Origin: Bacteroidaceae bacterium
Lineage (GTDB): Bacteria; Bacteroidota; Bacteroidia; Bacteroidales; Bacteroidaceae
Length of the DNA stretch: 64,000 bases
Reading direction: 5' to 3'
Assembly: GCA_017483605.1 (NCBI GenBank)
Contig: JAFUWG010000015.1
Coordinates: 29,292-93,291 of the forward strand
Position 1 is the stretch's first letter. The number at the start of each line of letters is the position of its first letter. Shown piece by piece: positions 1 to 10,178 of the stretch. Under the pieces are notes generated by a model. The model was not told the DNA's origin. It was given only the letters and a program-made list of their open reading frames with translations, and did not search any database. A program made the translations under genes and the position numbers.

Positions 1-2818
1 CACAATAATCAATCGGGTCGCCAATTGCCACAATGTTGTGGTGCTTTCTAATCAAATTCCAATCTGGGTGATGCAACGAGCCACACACAACAAGGACATT
101 TTCCAAACTATCCAGCACGCCCATTTCATTCCACATCAGGAACTGATAAGTGGCACGGTCGCCTTCCGTCAAAATCACATCGGGAGCCCACCCTGTTCGA
201 GCCAAAGAGTCTTTCATCTCCAAGAACAAGTCCACGGTGCCCTCCGCAGGATCGTCCTGATTCAGATAAAGATGCCTCATGCTGACACTCACGTCATTCT
301 TGTTGAAGGTTTGTGCCAACTGGTCGTTGAAATCTCGATAAGGAAGATACATCTTATCGTAACTATGCACAACCAGCACCTTGGCATCTTTCATCTCACT
401 AAAATGTCCTGGAGTACATGAAGACGGGAACAGCAAACCCATTCCGATGGTAAGGACAAGCAACAAGCACTGTACAAACTGAGACAGACGGAAGAAGAAC
501 TTACTGCCCTTTCCAAACTCACTTTCTACGCCAATCGTACCACCCTGCTTTTCAATAATGGACTTACTGATGTTCAAGCCGAGGCCTGTACCTCTATCTG
601 TCTCATTCACCTTGATATAGCGTTCAAACAAGCCTGCCTGCTTTTCGGGTTCGACACCAATTCCCGTGTCTCGTACATAGACTTCTATCTGGTCGGTGCC
701 TTCCACATATTGCCAACCCAATGTGATGCTGCCTTCGGTCGTAAACTTGAAAGCATTGCTCAAGAAGTTGTTGACCACCTGCTTGGTACGTGTCAAGTCG
801 ATGTTGACTGTGGTGTCGGGATCTGCCTCTTCCAAGATAAACTTCAAATGGGTTGGAGCAATAATGCGGTTGGTGTTGTAGCATTCGCCAACCAACTTAT
901 GTACAGATACAGGCTTCTGGAGAATTTCCAGTTCGCTGGTATCCATCTGTGCCTTTTCCATCACGCTGTCTATCATGTTCAGAATCATGTCTGTATTCTG
1001 ATGAATAATCTCACCATATTGCTCACGCTCGCCTTCTTCAAAAGTCATGCCAGGCATCGTCAACAGAGAAGAGAAGCCCGTAACGGCACCCAGCGGGGTA
1101 CGAAGGTCGTGGCTGATGTTTGCCAAGAAGTTTTCTTTCAGTGCCACCTGACTTGCCAGAATCTGAGCCTCCTGCAATTTCTCTTCGGTCTCTTTCTTAT
1201 GGTCGATATTCAACAAGAGACCAAAAATTTCTCCTGTACGTGACGTTTCTTCTGTAGCCGTGTATGTGGCTTCACACCAATACCAGTTGGCTCCATCGGG
1301 AGAGAGACGCAGACGTACACTCTTCTTGCCTCGCTGATGTTGGAAATTCAGCAGGAACGAGAGTGATGCCTGACTGTCGGGATGGGTTGCCGCCTGCAAT
1401 TCCTGCACCGTCATCTGATTCGTTGGCAGATGGAAATATTTTGCAAAATCTTGGCTGAAGGTGAACACACCATCGTTGAACGTCCAAAGCGTATCTTTTG
1501 CATTTGAGAAAAGAAGGTCATGGACTTTATTCTCATGCTCCAATTCACTCACCAAATCCACTTGGTCTTTCCGCTTCCATCGAGTCAAAAAATGCAGTAT
1601 CAGATAGACAAGCAATGTCACAAGCAGAACAACAATGCCGACATAGACACTAAACTCAACTGGGTTGGCCAAATAGGAAGGTGCATTGATAATCTTGAAC
1701 TGCTTGCTGCAAGTCTCATACGACAATCGCAAAGAAGCCAATTGCACGGCATTCCAGTCCATATAGTAATCGCTGGCATGTTGCAAAATAGGCAAAGACC
1801 AAGGCTTCTCTCCTCGAAGTATTCGCACAGCATATTGAACCTGGTCTTCCACTTGCGTCTCCATGCTTGTGAAATATCCACACAGGAAAAGAGGATGAGC
1901 CGCATTATTGAACTGTTCGCGGATGCACGTAAACTGAGGACGGGCAGAACGGTCAATCAAACTGTTGCTGAAGATATCGCGTTTCACCTGAATGTGCCAA
2001 GTGGTTGGGGCACGTTGGTACATGTGCTTGGTCATCACCTTCGCCACCGAATCAGACGTTCCTTCTGGATTGTTTCGATTAGGAGTTGCACATGAAATAA
2101 AATTGACGACTGCAATCCCTGGGAAGTTCTCCTCCAGATAAGCCTTGTTAAGCGTTGGCAAATGGAAGTCGCCATTGTTCACAAATCGAGCGGAATCACT
2201 GATTTGGTCATACAACTGATGACGCAGACGATTATCGGAATCACTATAATCAAGTTCTACAAACACGCACTGCCCTTGGGTCAGGTTCATACACATGTCG
2301 ATGGTGCGACTCAAGTCAATACGCTCCACATATCCCGTCATCAAAGGGAAATGATAGAGAGAATCACGCAAAAGGGCATTCACGCCAGCAAAAACAATCG
2401 GGGTTTGGGTCAGGAGGGAGTCCTTATAACCCATTGTCAGTGCCCACTCCACGATGGGGTCATCATTCAGCAAGATGATTTCGGGTTTCCACTGACGGAT
2501 GGAATCGGCATAACCAGCCCAGTCAAACGCTGAAAAAACATCGCTCGGACGGCGAACCATATTCGCATAAATATGATGTACATCAACATCCATTCCTTGC
2601 AACTGGAATGCTTTGTCCATGCAATCACTAAAACTCTTTCCTTCCTCGCCTTGGTCGCTCCACGAATGGATCACCACTATGTGATGACGAGATGCTACAC
2701 CTTCTCGATGAATTTCGCCACATGAACCAAAAAACATCGCTCCTATGAGTAACAAGAGAGAGCCGATTTTTGACAATGTATGTACCATTTTTGATAACGT
2801 TCTTGTGTTCCGTTCCAT
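1..2818 (-). CDS. Sensor histidine kinase fused to a second periplasmic sensor (3' end outside window)
   Basis: The frame is open from an ATG at 2818 to the left edge, 939 codons with no stop, so the C-terminus is missing. The N-terminus is lipoprotein-like (hydrophobic stretch ending GAMFFGSC). Next come a periplasmic sensor resembling ABC-type substrate-binding domains, a membrane segment around residues 380-400, a PAS-like region, a HisKA domain (SHDLRTPLGAV), and an HATPase domain with N box (NNFLSNAFKF), G1 (DTGIGV) and G2 (GTGLGL). The kinase fold ends near residue 780 (KFFFRLSQ). The frame then continues straight into a second hydrophobic segment ending FPSSC and a second sensor domain similar to the first. 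An alternative start is the ATG at 2788. The family phosphorylates a response regulator; the ligand is unknown. Confidence 0.8.
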   Translation of the reverse strand, partial: MERNTRTLSKMVHTLSKIGSLLLLIGAMFFGSCGEIHREGVASRHHIVVIHSWSDQGEEGKSFSDCMDKAFQLQGMDVDVHHIYANMVRRPSDVFSAFDWAGYADSIRQWKPEIILLNDDPIVEWALTMGYKDSLLTQTPIVFAGVNALLRDSLYHFPLMTGYVERIDLSRTIDMCMNLTQGQCVFVELDYSDSDNRLRHQLYDQISDSARFVNNGDFHLPTLNKAYLEENFPGIAVVNFISCATPNRNNPEGTSDSVAKVMTKHMYQRAPTTWHIQVKRDIFSNSLIDRSARPQFTCIREQFNNAAHPLFLCGYFTSMETQVEDQVQYAVRILRGEKPWSLPILQHASDYYMDWNAVQLASLRLSYETCSKQFKIINAPSYLANPVEFSVYVGIVVLLVTLLVYLILHFLTRWKRKDQVDLVSELEHENKVHDLLFSNAKDTLWTFNDGVFTFSQDFAKYFHLPTNQMTVQELQAATHPDSQASLSFLLNFQHQRGKKSVRLRLSPDGANWYWCEATYTATEETSRTGEIFGLLLNIDHKKETEEKLQEAQILASQVALKENFLANISHDLRTPLGAVTGFSSLLTMPGMTFEEGEREQYGEIIHQNTDMILNMIDSVMEKAQMDTSELEILQKPVSVHKLVGECYNTNRIIAPTHLKFILEEADPDTTVNIDLTRTKQVVNNFLSNAFKFTTEGSITLGWQYVEGTDQIEVYVRDTGIGVEPEKQAGLFERYIKVNETDRGTGLGLNISKSIIEKQGGTIGVESEFGKGSKFFFRLSQFVQCLLLVLTIGMGLLFPSSCTPGHFSEMKDAKVLVVHSYDKMYLPYRDFNDQLAQTFNKNDVSVSMRHLYLNQDDPAEGTVDLFLEMKDSLARTGWAPDVILTEGDRATYQFLMWNEMGVLDSLENVLVVCGSLHHPDWNLIRKHHNIVAIGDPIDYC

Positions 2819-2841
2819 ACTTTACATAATGAGTTGGTGTA

Positions 2842-2849
2842 CAAAGATA
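2842..2849 (-). promoter_or_regulatory. Promoter of the sensor kinase gene
   Basis: Read on the minus strand this is TATCTTTG, matching the Bacteroidota -7 consensus TAnnTTTG. It lies 23 bases upstream of the ATG at 2818, and a TTTG -33 element lies about 19-20 bases further upstream. Confidence 0.65.
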
Positions 2850-2960
2850 ATAAGTTTTTATTACAGCACAAAGAAAATACAAGTTTTTTTTGAAAAAACT
2901 CATTATTTTTATTCCAAAAGCCTTATTTTAGCCCAGAAATCGCCAAAAAGGCGTGTTTGG

Positions 2961-3052
2961 GTTCCGATTTTGTTAACACCGAGGAAACATTTTCGGGGGG
3001 GGGTAACACCCTGTTTTGTTTTCATATTAGAAACATTTCGGGATTTAAATCC
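2961..3052. repeat. Degenerate 46-bp (2 x 23) repeat
   Basis: In the 277-bp gap between the sensor kinase and the MATE gene, GAAACATTTYGGG recurs at 2984 and 3030, 46 bp apart, and GAAA recurs again at 3053. TTTTGTT recurs at the matching offset in the blocks starting at 2961 and 3007. A G9 homopolymer lies at 2995-3003. The period is twice the 23 bp seen in clearer arrays elsewhere in this window, but the conservation is weak. Confidence 0.4.
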
Positions 3053-3095
3053 GAAATAGTTGCCACCGCGTGAAACATTTCTACCGAATTATGTA

Positions 3096-4409
3096 CTATT
3101 GCTTAGAAAAAGCACTCTTCATTATCGATTGCCGCATCAATGTCTGAGAAATTCCACGGGCAGACAAATAGCAGATAAAAGCAATCCAAAGTCCATGATT
3201 GGCAAACAAAGGAACGAGCAGGACGTAAAGCAGGAAAAAGACCGCCATGCCAGAAGCCATCGAAATGAGCATACCTTTCGTAGCGGTAGCACCGATGTAT
3301 ATGCCATCCCAAATGAAAGCCGCCATGCCACAGAGAGGGAACAGGAAGGTCCAAGGCTGGTAGATGTGAATGGCTTCGAGCACGGTGGCATCGTCCGTCA
3401 GGAGCGAGAGAAAAGCGTTCCCGAACAGTACGTAAGCAAGGGTGAAGACAGCCGCCAATGCCCACCCCCAGCGAAACAGGTGACGAACGGTGTCATCATA
3501 GATACTCCGCATCTTGGCACCAATGGCTTTTCCCACCATCGCCTCACCCGCAAACGCAAAGCCGTCCATGATATAACTATAGAGCGTGAAGAGTTGCATC
3601 AGAATGGTGTTAACCGCCAATTCGGTATCGCCTTGTTTGGCACCGGCAGAAATGAAGAAGAAATGCACCAGAATCAGACAACAGGTGCGAAGAAAGATGT
3701 CTTTGTTCAGCAAAAAGAACTTCTGAAGGGATGCAGTCGTGAGGACAAGTTGCCGACAAAGATACTTCCGCAACCTCGAATAGTTGCGAAACAGCAACCC
3801 GACAGCCACACCCAAGCCGATATACTGTGCGATGACGGTGCCGAGTGCCACGCCTTCAATCTTCATGCCACAACCATAGACAAACAGCAGGCTAACCGCG
3901 ATATTTGCCACATTCTGAATGATGGCAACCGCCATCGGAATTTTTGAGTTCTGCATTCCCACATACCACCCCGTCAGCACAAAAAGAGAAAGAGCGGCTG
4001 GTGCACCCCATATACATATATTATAATATGTACGCGTGAGGGCAGCAACTTCCTCCGACGGCATGATGATGTACAGAGAAAGTTCTCTCACAGGCACTTG
4101 CAGACACAGCATCAGCACAGAAATGCCCAATGAGACAAATAACGCACGAAGCAATACGCTCACTACCTCCGTCAAGTCTCTGGCACCAAACGCCTGCGAA
4201 GTCATGCCGCTGGTGCCCATACGGAGAAAGGCAAACATCCAGTAAATGATGTTGAAAAGCATCCCGCCCACGGCAATTGCCCCAATATAAGCCGCCGAAC
4301 CCAAATGTCCAGTAATCGCCACATCAATCAGTCCTAACAGCGGCACCGTGATGTTCGACACGATGCTCGGCAAGGCAATGTGCAGGATTTTTCTATCGCG
4401 TAAGTTCAT
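3096..4409 (-). CDS. MATE family efflux transporter (DinF-like)
   Basis: A 437-residue protein, the usual MATE length, hydrophobic throughout and consistent with twelve membrane helices. The N-terminus (ALPSIVSNITVPLLGLIDVAITGHLG) and the repeated pattern in the second half (VNTILMQLFTLYSYIMDGFAFAGE) are typical of DinF-type MATE proteins, which export small cationic or redox-active compounds in exchange for H+ or Na+. The start overlaps the end of the upstream GH105 gene by 17 bp, so it is the last gene of a three-gene minus-strand operon. The substrate cannot be inferred. Confidence 0.88.
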   Translation of the reverse strand: MNLRDRKILHIALPSIVSNITVPLLGLIDVAITGHLGSAAYIGAIAVGGMLFNIIYWMFAFLRMGTSGMTSQAFGARDLTEVVSVLLRALFVSLGISVLMLCLQVPVRELSLYIIMPSEEVAALTRTYYNICIWGAPAALSLFVLTGWYVGMQNSKIPMAVAIIQNVANIAVSLLFVYGCGMKIEGVALGTVIAQYIGLGVAVGLLFRNYSRLRKYLCRQLVLTTASLQKFFLLNKDIFLRTCCLILVHFFFISAGAKQGDTELAVNTILMQLFTLYSYIMDGFAFAGEAMVGKAIGAKMRSIYDDTVRHLFRWGWALAAVFTLAYVLFGNAFLSLLTDDATVLEAIHIYQPWTFLFPLCGMAAFIWDGIYIGATATKGMLISMASGMAVFFLLYVLLVPLFANHGLWIAFICYLSARGISQTLMRQSIMKSAFSKQ

Positions 4410-5604
4410 ATTCTTTCAAAGCCATCAGCAAAGGTCCAATGCCCTTGGGGTCATTGTCGATGCGAGGTTCGCTCAGGTAGTATTCAAAAGAGCCGTCACG
4501 AGTGTCGCTCAATCCTGCGACCGCACAGCAGTTGTGAAGAGAAACCAAACCCGCTTCATCCACCGACATAAAATGAGCACGAATGCCCTTCAATGCCCGT
4601 TCTGCCGCCTCTCGATAAGACTTTTCCAGTACCCCCAGACGAGCCCCTTTCAAGAAGGCATAGGCAAACATCGCCGTACACGTCATCTCTTGATAGTTGC
4701 CTTCCTTGCCCGTCAAGTCAAGCACCTGTTGCCATGTGCCAGTTTTCTCGTCTTGCAGTTCCAGCAGGCGTGCCGACAAATGAATCAACTGACCACTCAA
4801 CAAATCAGGGATGCACCCACCAGCCGTTCCATCGCCATAGGGAGGAACGCCATCGGGGAACATCAAATCCAAGCAATCCACCAACGCCATCAAGTACCAT
4901 CCTTCAGCCCTACCCCACGCATGAGCCGACTGCCCAGTTTCCTTATCAGCCCAAGGCTGCACCATTGCGGCATCCCACGCATGATGGAGCAATCGACACT
5001 CCTCACACCGTGTTTTATCCTCAATCAGCATCAACTGACGCCATTTCACATCGGCTTCAACCGCTTGATACGCCTCGGCATCCAAAAAGCGACGGGCATA
5101 CTCCAAGTAGAATGGCAATGCCATATACTGCCCGTCCAACCACATCTGATGGGGATAAATCGTTTTGTGCCAGAACCCTCCTTCCGGACAGCGAGGCTGT
5201 TCTTTCAGTTGCTGAAAAAGCGTGTCCATCGCCACCTTGTAGCGTTCATCCTTCGTCAAGTCATAAAGCAGAAAGAGTATCTTGCCCGAATTGATGGCAT
5301 CGAGTTTGAAATCACCCTTCTTATAGCCTCGGATGTGCCCCTCTGAATCAATCAGCACATCCGTGTAGGTCTTGGCGTATCGTACCCAATTCGCATCACT
5401 CATACAGCCGTACATTCCCAACAGTTCCAACCCTTGCGTGTAGTTCCACTTGGGCTTCTGCTGTCCGTCAATCGTCCATGCTTCCGGATGGCGAGCCATC
5501 TCGCTTTTCACAATGGCATGGATGAGTCGGGCACCTTTCGGCACCTTCTTCGCTGCCACTGGCAAAGCGAGCAACATCATCACTATCAGCAACTTGCATT
5601 TCAT
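4393..5604 (-). CDS. Secreted GH105-type unsaturated rhamnogalacturonyl hydrolase
   Basis: A 403-residue protein starting at the ATG at 5604, chosen because a strong ribosome binding site (GGGAGGTG) precedes it and a signal peptide (MKCKLLIVMMLLALPVAA) follows; the longer open frame has an arginine-rich leader unlike a protein start. The body matches GH88/GH105 enzymes: WNYTQGLELLGMY, the catalytic-Asp region MWLDGQYMALPF, and HAWGRAEGWYLMALVD. These enzymes remove unsaturated uronic acid from the oligosaccharides left by pectin lyases, normally in the periplasm. It starts 6 bp after the upstream FAD gene and is probably translationally coupled to it, although the operon partners are not sugar genes. 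Confidence 0.87.
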   Translation of the reverse strand: MKCKLLIVMMLLALPVAAKKVPKGARLIHAIVKSEMARHPEAWTIDGQQKPKWNYTQGLELLGMYGCMSDANWVRYAKTYTDVLIDSEGHIRGYKKGDFKLDAINSGKILFLLYDLTKDERYKVAMDTLFQQLKEQPRCPEGGFWHKTIYPHQMWLDGQYMALPFYLEYARRFLDAEAYQAVEADVKWRQLMLIEDKTRCEECRLLHHAWDAAMVQPWADKETGQSAHAWGRAEGWYLMALVDCLDLMFPDGVPPYGDGTAGGCIPDLLSGQLIHLSARLLELQDEKTGTWQQVLDLTGKEGNYQEMTCTAMFAYAFLKGARLGVLEKSYREAAERALKGIRAHFMSVDEAGLVSLHNCCAVAGLSDTRDGSFEYYLSEPRIDNDPKGIGPLLMALKEYELTR

Positions 5605-5609
5605 CTGGT

Positions 5610-7205
5610 TCACCTCCCTTTCAAATACTCTGCCAACATTTCCGCACATCTTTCGCCGTCCACGCCTGCACTCACGATGCCGCCAGCATACCCTGCCCCC
5701 TCGCCACAAGGGAACAGCCCTTGCAGACGCACGTGCTGCAGGGTCTCGCGGTCACGAAGAATGCGGACAGGAGCCGAAGTGCGTGTCTCCACACCTATCA
5801 TCAACGCCTCGTTGGTCAAGAAGCCGTGACAGGACTTGCCAAAATTCTTGAAAGCCAGTTGCAATCTAACCGTCACAAAATCAGGCATCCAGAAATGGAT
5901 GGGCGTGCTCACCAGTCCTGGTGTGTAAGATGATTGCGGCAGGTCATAACTCATCTTTTTGTTCACGAAGTGAGCCATCCGCTGTGCCGGAGCCGTCTGT
6001 CGCCTGCCACCCTGCAAGAAAGCAGCATATTCCAGCCGCTCCTGAAACTCCATCATCGCCAATGCCCTACCCTTCGTGTCGATACCGGGCACAGGCGGCA
6101 GTTCCATGATGGAACGGTCGTTCAGATCGTCCACGTGCAGTTCCACCACCATGCCCGAATTGCTCCAGGGGCTGTTTCGTTGCGAATTGCTCATGCCGTT
6201 CACCACCACCTGATTCGCCCCGCTTGCGGCAGGCACCACCGTGCCTCCAGGGCACATACAGAACGAGTACACGCCACGTTTATCCACCTGAGTTACAAAC
6301 GAATACTCAGCAGCCGGCAGATACTCTCCCCTGCCCTCCCGACGATGATACTGGATTTGGTCAATCATCTGCGACGGGTGTTCCAGTCGCACGCCCACCG
6401 CCAAGTCTTTTGCCTCAATTTCAATACCTTGTGCATACAGATAGCGGTACACATCCCGTGCACTATGTCCTGTCGCCAAAATGACAGGTCCCCTGAACAC
6501 CTGCTCCCCACATCGTATGCCTTCCACGCGGTCACCCTCCACCAGAATGCCGTCCATTTTCGTCTCAAAATGCACCTCGCCGCCCTGACGGATAATCGTT
6601 TCACGCATCGCCTCGATAATGCCCGGCAACTTGTCCGTTCCGAGGTGCGGATGGGCATCCGCCAATATGTTCGTACTCGCCCCGTGCTGGCAAAACACAT
6701 TCAGAATCTTCTCCACATTGCCACGCTTTTTGCTTCTCGTGTACAATTTTCCATCGGAGAAAGCCCCTGCACCACCCTCGCCGAACGAATAGTTCGATTC
6801 GGGGTCAACCACCTGACTGCGAGAGATTTGGGCTATATCTTTCCGACGCTCATGCACACTCTTTCCTCGTTCCACCACCACAGGCCTCACCCCCAACTCT
6901 ATCAGCCTCAACGCCGCAAACAATCCGCCAGGGCCTGCACCCACCACCACAGCCTGTGGGCGCCCCTCCACATTGGGGTATTCCGTTCGCACAAACTCCT
7001 CATCCTGCGGGAGTTCGTTCACATACACCCTCACCTTCAGGTTCACATATATCGTCCGCTGCCGAGCGTCGATGCTCCGCTTCAACACCCTCACAGCCGC
7101 CACTTCCGCATCCGACAGTCCCTTCTCTTCTCGGAGAAACGTCCTGATGCCCTTCTCATTCGCCGCCACCTCTGGCAGCACCCTGATTTGATATTCTTCA
7201 ATCAT
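5610..7205 (-). CDS. NAD(P)/FAD-dependent oxidoreductase (uncharacterised dehydrogenase family)
   Basis: A 531-residue cytoplasmic protein. After an N-terminal domain of about 80 residues it has a Rossmann FAD-binding motif VVGAGPGGLFAALRL (residues 88-102). Further on come SFGEGGAGAFSDGKL, a second dinucleotide pattern (VILATGHSARDVYRYL), and a C-terminal FPCGEGAGYAGGIVSAGVDG typical of FAD enzymes. It belongs to the widespread bacterial family annotated as uncharacterised FAD-dependent dehydrogenases; the substrate is unknown. It is the first gene of the operon with GH105 and the MATE exporter. Confidence 0.85.
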   Translation of the reverse strand: MIEEYQIRVLPEVAANEKGIRTFLREEKGLSDAEVAAVRVLKRSIDARQRTIYVNLKVRVYVNELPQDEEFVRTEYPNVEGRPQAVVVGAGPGGLFAALRLIELGVRPVVVERGKSVHERRKDIAQISRSQVVDPESNYSFGEGGAGAFSDGKLYTRSKKRGNVEKILNVFCQHGASTNILADAHPHLGTDKLPGIIEAMRETIIRQGGEVHFETKMDGILVEGDRVEGIRCGEQVFRGPVILATGHSARDVYRYLYAQGIEIEAKDLAVGVRLEHPSQMIDQIQYHRREGRGEYLPAAEYSFVTQVDKRGVYSFCMCPGGTVVPAASGANQVVVNGMSNSQRNSPWSNSGMVVELHVDDLNDRSIMELPPVPGIDTKGRALAMMEFQERLEYAAFLQGGRRQTAPAQRMAHFVNKKMSYDLPQSSYTPGLVSTPIHFWMPDFVTVRLQLAFKNFGKSCHGFLTNEALMIGVETRTSAPVRILRDRETLQHVRLQGLFPCGEGAGYAGGIVSAGVDGERCAEMLAEYLKGR

Positions 7206-7227
7206 ACAAAACGATTATTAGTCGTTG

Positions 7228-7235
7228 CAAAAATA
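7228..7235 (-). promoter_or_regulatory. Promoter of the FAD/GH105/MATE operon
   Basis: On the minus strand this reads TATTTTTG (-7 box), with TTTG at 7256-7259 exactly 20 bp upstream. It lies 22 bases before the ATG at 7205. Box sequences and spacing fit the Bacteroidota consensus. Confidence 0.7.
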
Positions 7236-7363
7236 CGGATTTCCTCTCACATGACCAAAAGAAAGACCCATTTTATGAGAAAAACGCCCCTGCCGAAGAA
7301 AAAGCACAAAAGTCGTTCCATGTCAATGAACAATTATTCAACGACGATGAACGACTTTGGCAA

Positions 7364-7466
7364 CGGGGTAGAGGGACAGCCAACAACGAGGCAGAGGCAT
7401 CAGCGGTAACGAGGCAAAGCAGAGAGCAGTAACGGGGCAAAGCAATGAGCAGCATCGGGGCAAAAG
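7364..7466. repeat. 23-bp tandem array, about 4.5 units
   Basis: Units begin at 7364, 7387, 7410, 7433 and 7456 (partial), exactly 23 bp apart. Each opens with CGRGGCARAG or a close variant, and the middle units share GCAGTAA or AGCAGCAT near the end. Unlike the other arrays in this window the unit is not palindromic. The array fills much of the 439-bp gap between the divergent FAD gene and dnaX. Short open frames run across it, but 23 is not a multiple of three and they lack starts with ribosome binding sites, so it is treated as non-coding. Confidence 0.8.
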
Positions 7467-7616
7467 GGGGCCAATCCCTCCGCAACATGCACCTCCCTCC
7501 TGCATTGGGACGGGATTCTCACCCTTCATAAGCCTCAAAGGCGACAAAGTAAGGCTTCCCGAGCCCTTGATAACAAAAAAATCCAAAAGCATGAACGTGC
7601 TTTCAGATTTTTGTAG

Positions 7617-7624
7617 TATCTTTG
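7617..7624 (+). promoter_or_regulatory. Promoter of dnaX
   Basis: TATCTTTG lies 20 bases upstream of the ATG at 7645. This position rules out the earlier in-frame ATG codons as starts. Confidence 0.6.
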
Positions 7625-7644
7625 CAAAAACAAACTACAAGAAC

Positions 7645-9417
7645 ATGGAAAACTATATCGTTTCGGCACGGAAATATCGTCCGATGACGTTCGACACGGT
7701 GGTGGGTCAGGGAGCATTGACCACGACGCTGAAGAATGCCATCGGCAGCGGGCGGTTGGCTCATGCCTACCTGTTCTGCGGTCCTCGCGGCGTGGGAAAG
7801 ACGACGTGTGCGAGAATTTTTGCGAAGACGATTAACTGTCTGAATCCGCAAACCAACGGAGAGGCTTGCGGTGAATGTGAGTCGTGTGCGGCGTTCAATG
7901 AAGGCCGTTCGTACAACATCCACGAACTGGACGCCGCCTCAAACAACTCTGTGGAGGACATTCGCCAACTGATTGAACAAGTGCGGATTCCGCCTCAGAT
8001 TGGCAAGTATAAGGTGTTCATCATCGACGAGGTACACATGCTGTCACAGGCGGCATTCAACGCATTCCTGAAGACACTGGAGGAGCCGCCTCACCACGCC
8101 ATCTTCATCCTTGCCACGACGGAAAAGCACAAACTGCTGCCCACCATCTTGAGCCGCTGCCAGATTTACGACTTCAACCGCATGTCGGTCGATAACATCG
8201 TGCGGCACTTGAAGCATGTGGCTGAGAAAGAAGGCATTACGGCAGAGGATGCGGCACTGAACGTGATTGCACAAAAGGCGGATGGCGGTATGCGTGATGC
8301 GTTGTCCATCTTCGACCAGGTGGCATCGTTCTGCGGTGGAAACATCACCTATCAGCAAACCATCGAGAACCTCAATGTGCTGGATTACGACTACTATTTC
8401 AAACTGACCGACTATTTCTTGGAGGGAAAAATCACGGAGTGTATGCTCACCTTCAACGAAATTCTGTCGAAAGGCTTTGAAGGTCAGCACTTCATCACGG
8501 GCTTGGCAAGCCACTTCCGCAATCTGCTGGTGAGCCGCGATGCCCAAACGGTGGGACTGATCGAGGCGAGCGAGGAGGTGAGGAACAAATACAAGGAGCA
8601 GGCACAGAAGTGTACACCGAAGTTCCTCTACCGAGCCATGAAACTCGCCAACGACTGCGACCTGAACTATAAGCAGAGCCAAAACAAGCGGCTGCTGGTG
8701 GAACTCACCCTCATCGAGACGGCACAACTCTCCTCCGATGACGGGGCATCTTCGGGGCTTTGCCCTACGAAGATTCTTAAACCCATATTTGCTCGGCTCC
8801 GAGGTGGGGCTGGCAACGGCAGTCAGACGCCCCAAGTAGCGGCTTCTGCCCCAACAACCGCTCAACCAGCACCTCGTCAGGCAGGAGCGACACCCACAAC
8901 GGCTCAACCTCCACGCCCAACGGTGCAGGCACCTTCGAGTGCATATCGCCCCAAGGGATTCTCCATCAGAAGGGCTTCCACAGCCATAACGGAACAACAG
9001 CAGGCATCTCAGCCAACAGAAACGCCGACACCGACAGCAACATTTGTTGACCAAGAGGTTCATCAAGTTGACTTGATTGTGGCATGGCGAGAGTTTGCCA
9101 AGAACCTGCCGCAAGAGGACACCGCCATGTCTCGCCAAATGGACAACATGGAGCCTGTGCTGCAAGAGGGCGGCAAAGAGTTTCTGGTGATTGTGGACAA
9201 TCCTTCCATCCAGAACGAACTGAAGAAGATGCAGCCACGCATCGAAGGCTATTTGCATCAACGGCTACAAAACAACGCCTTGAAAATGCAGACACGAATG
9301 CGTGAAGTGACGGACAAACGCCGCACCTTCAGCCGCATGGAGCAACTGAACATGATGCTGGAACAGAGTGAAGCATTACGAAAACTGAAAGAAGAATTTG
9401 AATTGGAACTCGCATAA
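7645..9417 (+). CDS. dnaX: DNA polymerase III subunit gamma/tau
   Basis: A 590-residue clamp-loader ATPase that opens the beta clamp for the replicative polymerase. Visible features are the N-terminal [16 protein letters not shown], Walker A GPRGVGKT (residues 47-54), a zinc-binding Cys set (C65, C75, C78, C81), Walker B DEVHM (128-132) and the [16 protein letters not shown] segment. After residue 370 there is a low-complexity Ala/Pro/Thr/Gln linker and a tau-like C-terminal domain. The start at 7645 is set by the promoter just upstream. The stop overlaps the trmB start by one base (TAATG), so the two are probably translationally coupled. Confidence 0.96.
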   Translation: MENYIVSARKYRPMTFDTVVGQGALTTTLKNAIGSGRLAHAYLFCGPRGVGKTTCARIFAKTINCLNPQTNGEACGECESCAAFNEGRSYNIHELDAASNNSVEDIRQLIEQVRIPPQIGKYKVFIIDEVHMLSQAAFNAFLKTLEEPPHHAIFILATTEKHKLLPTILSRCQIYDFNRMSVDNIVRHLKHVAEKEGITAEDAALNVIAQKADGGMRDALSIFDQVASFCGGNITYQQTIENLNVLDYDYYFKLTDYFLEGKITECMLTFNEILSKGFEGQHFITGLASHFRNLLVSRDAQTVGLIEASEEVRNKYKEQAQKCTPKFLYRAMKLANDCDLNYKQSQNKRLLVELTLIETAQLSSDDGASSGLCPTKILKPIFARLRGGAGNGSQTPQVAASAPTTAQPAPRQAGATPTTAQPPRPTVQAPSSAYRPKGFSIRRASTAITEQQQASQPTETPTPTATFVDQEVHQVDLIVAWREFAKNLPQEDTAMSRQMDNMEPVLQEGGKEFLVIVDNPSIQNELKKMQPRIEGYLHQRLQNNALKMQTRMREVTDKRRTFSRMEQLNMMLEQSEALRKLKEEFELELA

Positions 9418-10178
9418 TGGGAAAAGGGAAATTGGCTAAATTTGCCGAAATGGCAGAAAATCCGCTGGTGGTGGAGTGTCCTTTCTGGCAACTCCAGCAA
9501 GACGGGTTTCCACTGAAAGGCAAATGGCATCAGAACTTCTTCAAGAACGACAACCCCATCGTGCTGGAATTGGGTTGTGGTCGTGGCGAATACACCATCG
9601 GATTGGCTCGCCGTTTCCCCGATAAGAACTTCATCGGGGTCGATATCAAGGGGGCTCGCATGTGGCATGGAGCCAAGACAGCATTGGAAGAAGGCATGAA
9701 GAACGTGGCTTTCTTGCGGACAAACATCGAGTGCATCGATGGCTTCTTTGCCCCCAATGAGGTGGCGGAACTATGGCTTACATTCTCTGACCCTCAGATG
9801 AAGAAAGCCACCAAGCGGTTAACTTCCACCTACTTCATGGAGCGTTACCGTCGTTTCCTCGTCGATGGCGGCATCATCCACGTGAAGACCGACTCCAACT
9901 TCCTTGCCACCTACACGAAATATATGGTGGAGAAAAACGGCTTGCCGATGGAGCAATGCACGTTCGACCTCTATGCAGAAAACGTAGCGGATTCTTCTCT
10001 TACGGAAATAAGAACTTACTATGAAGGCATGTGGCTGGAACGTGGCATCCCCATCAAGTACCTTCAGTTCAGATTGCCTCAAACGGGCACACTCGAAGAA
10101 CCTGACATTGAGATACCCGTAGATGGCTATCGCTCTTACAATCACCAAGTTGTTTCAACAAAAAAGACAGGAAAATGA
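9417..10178 (+). CDS. trmB: tRNA (guanine-N7-)-methyltransferase
   Basis: A 253-residue SAM-dependent enzyme that methylates G46 in the variable loop of tRNAs. The SAM-binding motif [16 protein letters not shown] lies at residues 49-64, followed by [15 protein letters not shown] and the family signature [17 protein letters not shown], which replaces the usual PDPWPKKRH-type block. It overlaps dnaX by one base and the next gene by four (ATGA), making it the second gene of a tight four-gene run. Confidence 0.93.
   Translation: MGKGKLAKFAEMAENPLVVECPFWQLQQDGFPLKGKWHQNFFKNDNPIVLELGCGRGEYTIGLARRFPDKNFIGVDIKGARMWHGAKTALEEGMKNVAFLRTNIECIDGFFAPNEVAELWLTFSDPQMKKATKRLTSTYFMERYRRFLVDGGIIHVKTDSNFLATYTKYMVEKNGLPMEQCTFDLYAENVADSSLTEIRTYYEGMWLERGIPIKYLQFRLPQTGTLEEPDIEIPVDGYRSYNHQVVSTKKTGK

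Noticed and set aside
2995-3003. G9 homopolymer as a phase-variable tract
   Set aside because: It lies between two convergently placed 3'/5' ends, 177 bp upstream of the sensor kinase start and beyond its promoter, so slippage would not change a reading frame or promoter spacing.
3060-3947. Plus-strand 295-codon open frame over the MATE gene
   Set aside because: It is the antisense shadow of a clear MATE transporter and shows no domain or ribosome binding site.
7273-7592. Minus-strand short frames with repeated PLPRC-type residues
   Set aside because: They are read through the 23-bp array in changing frames and have no start signals.
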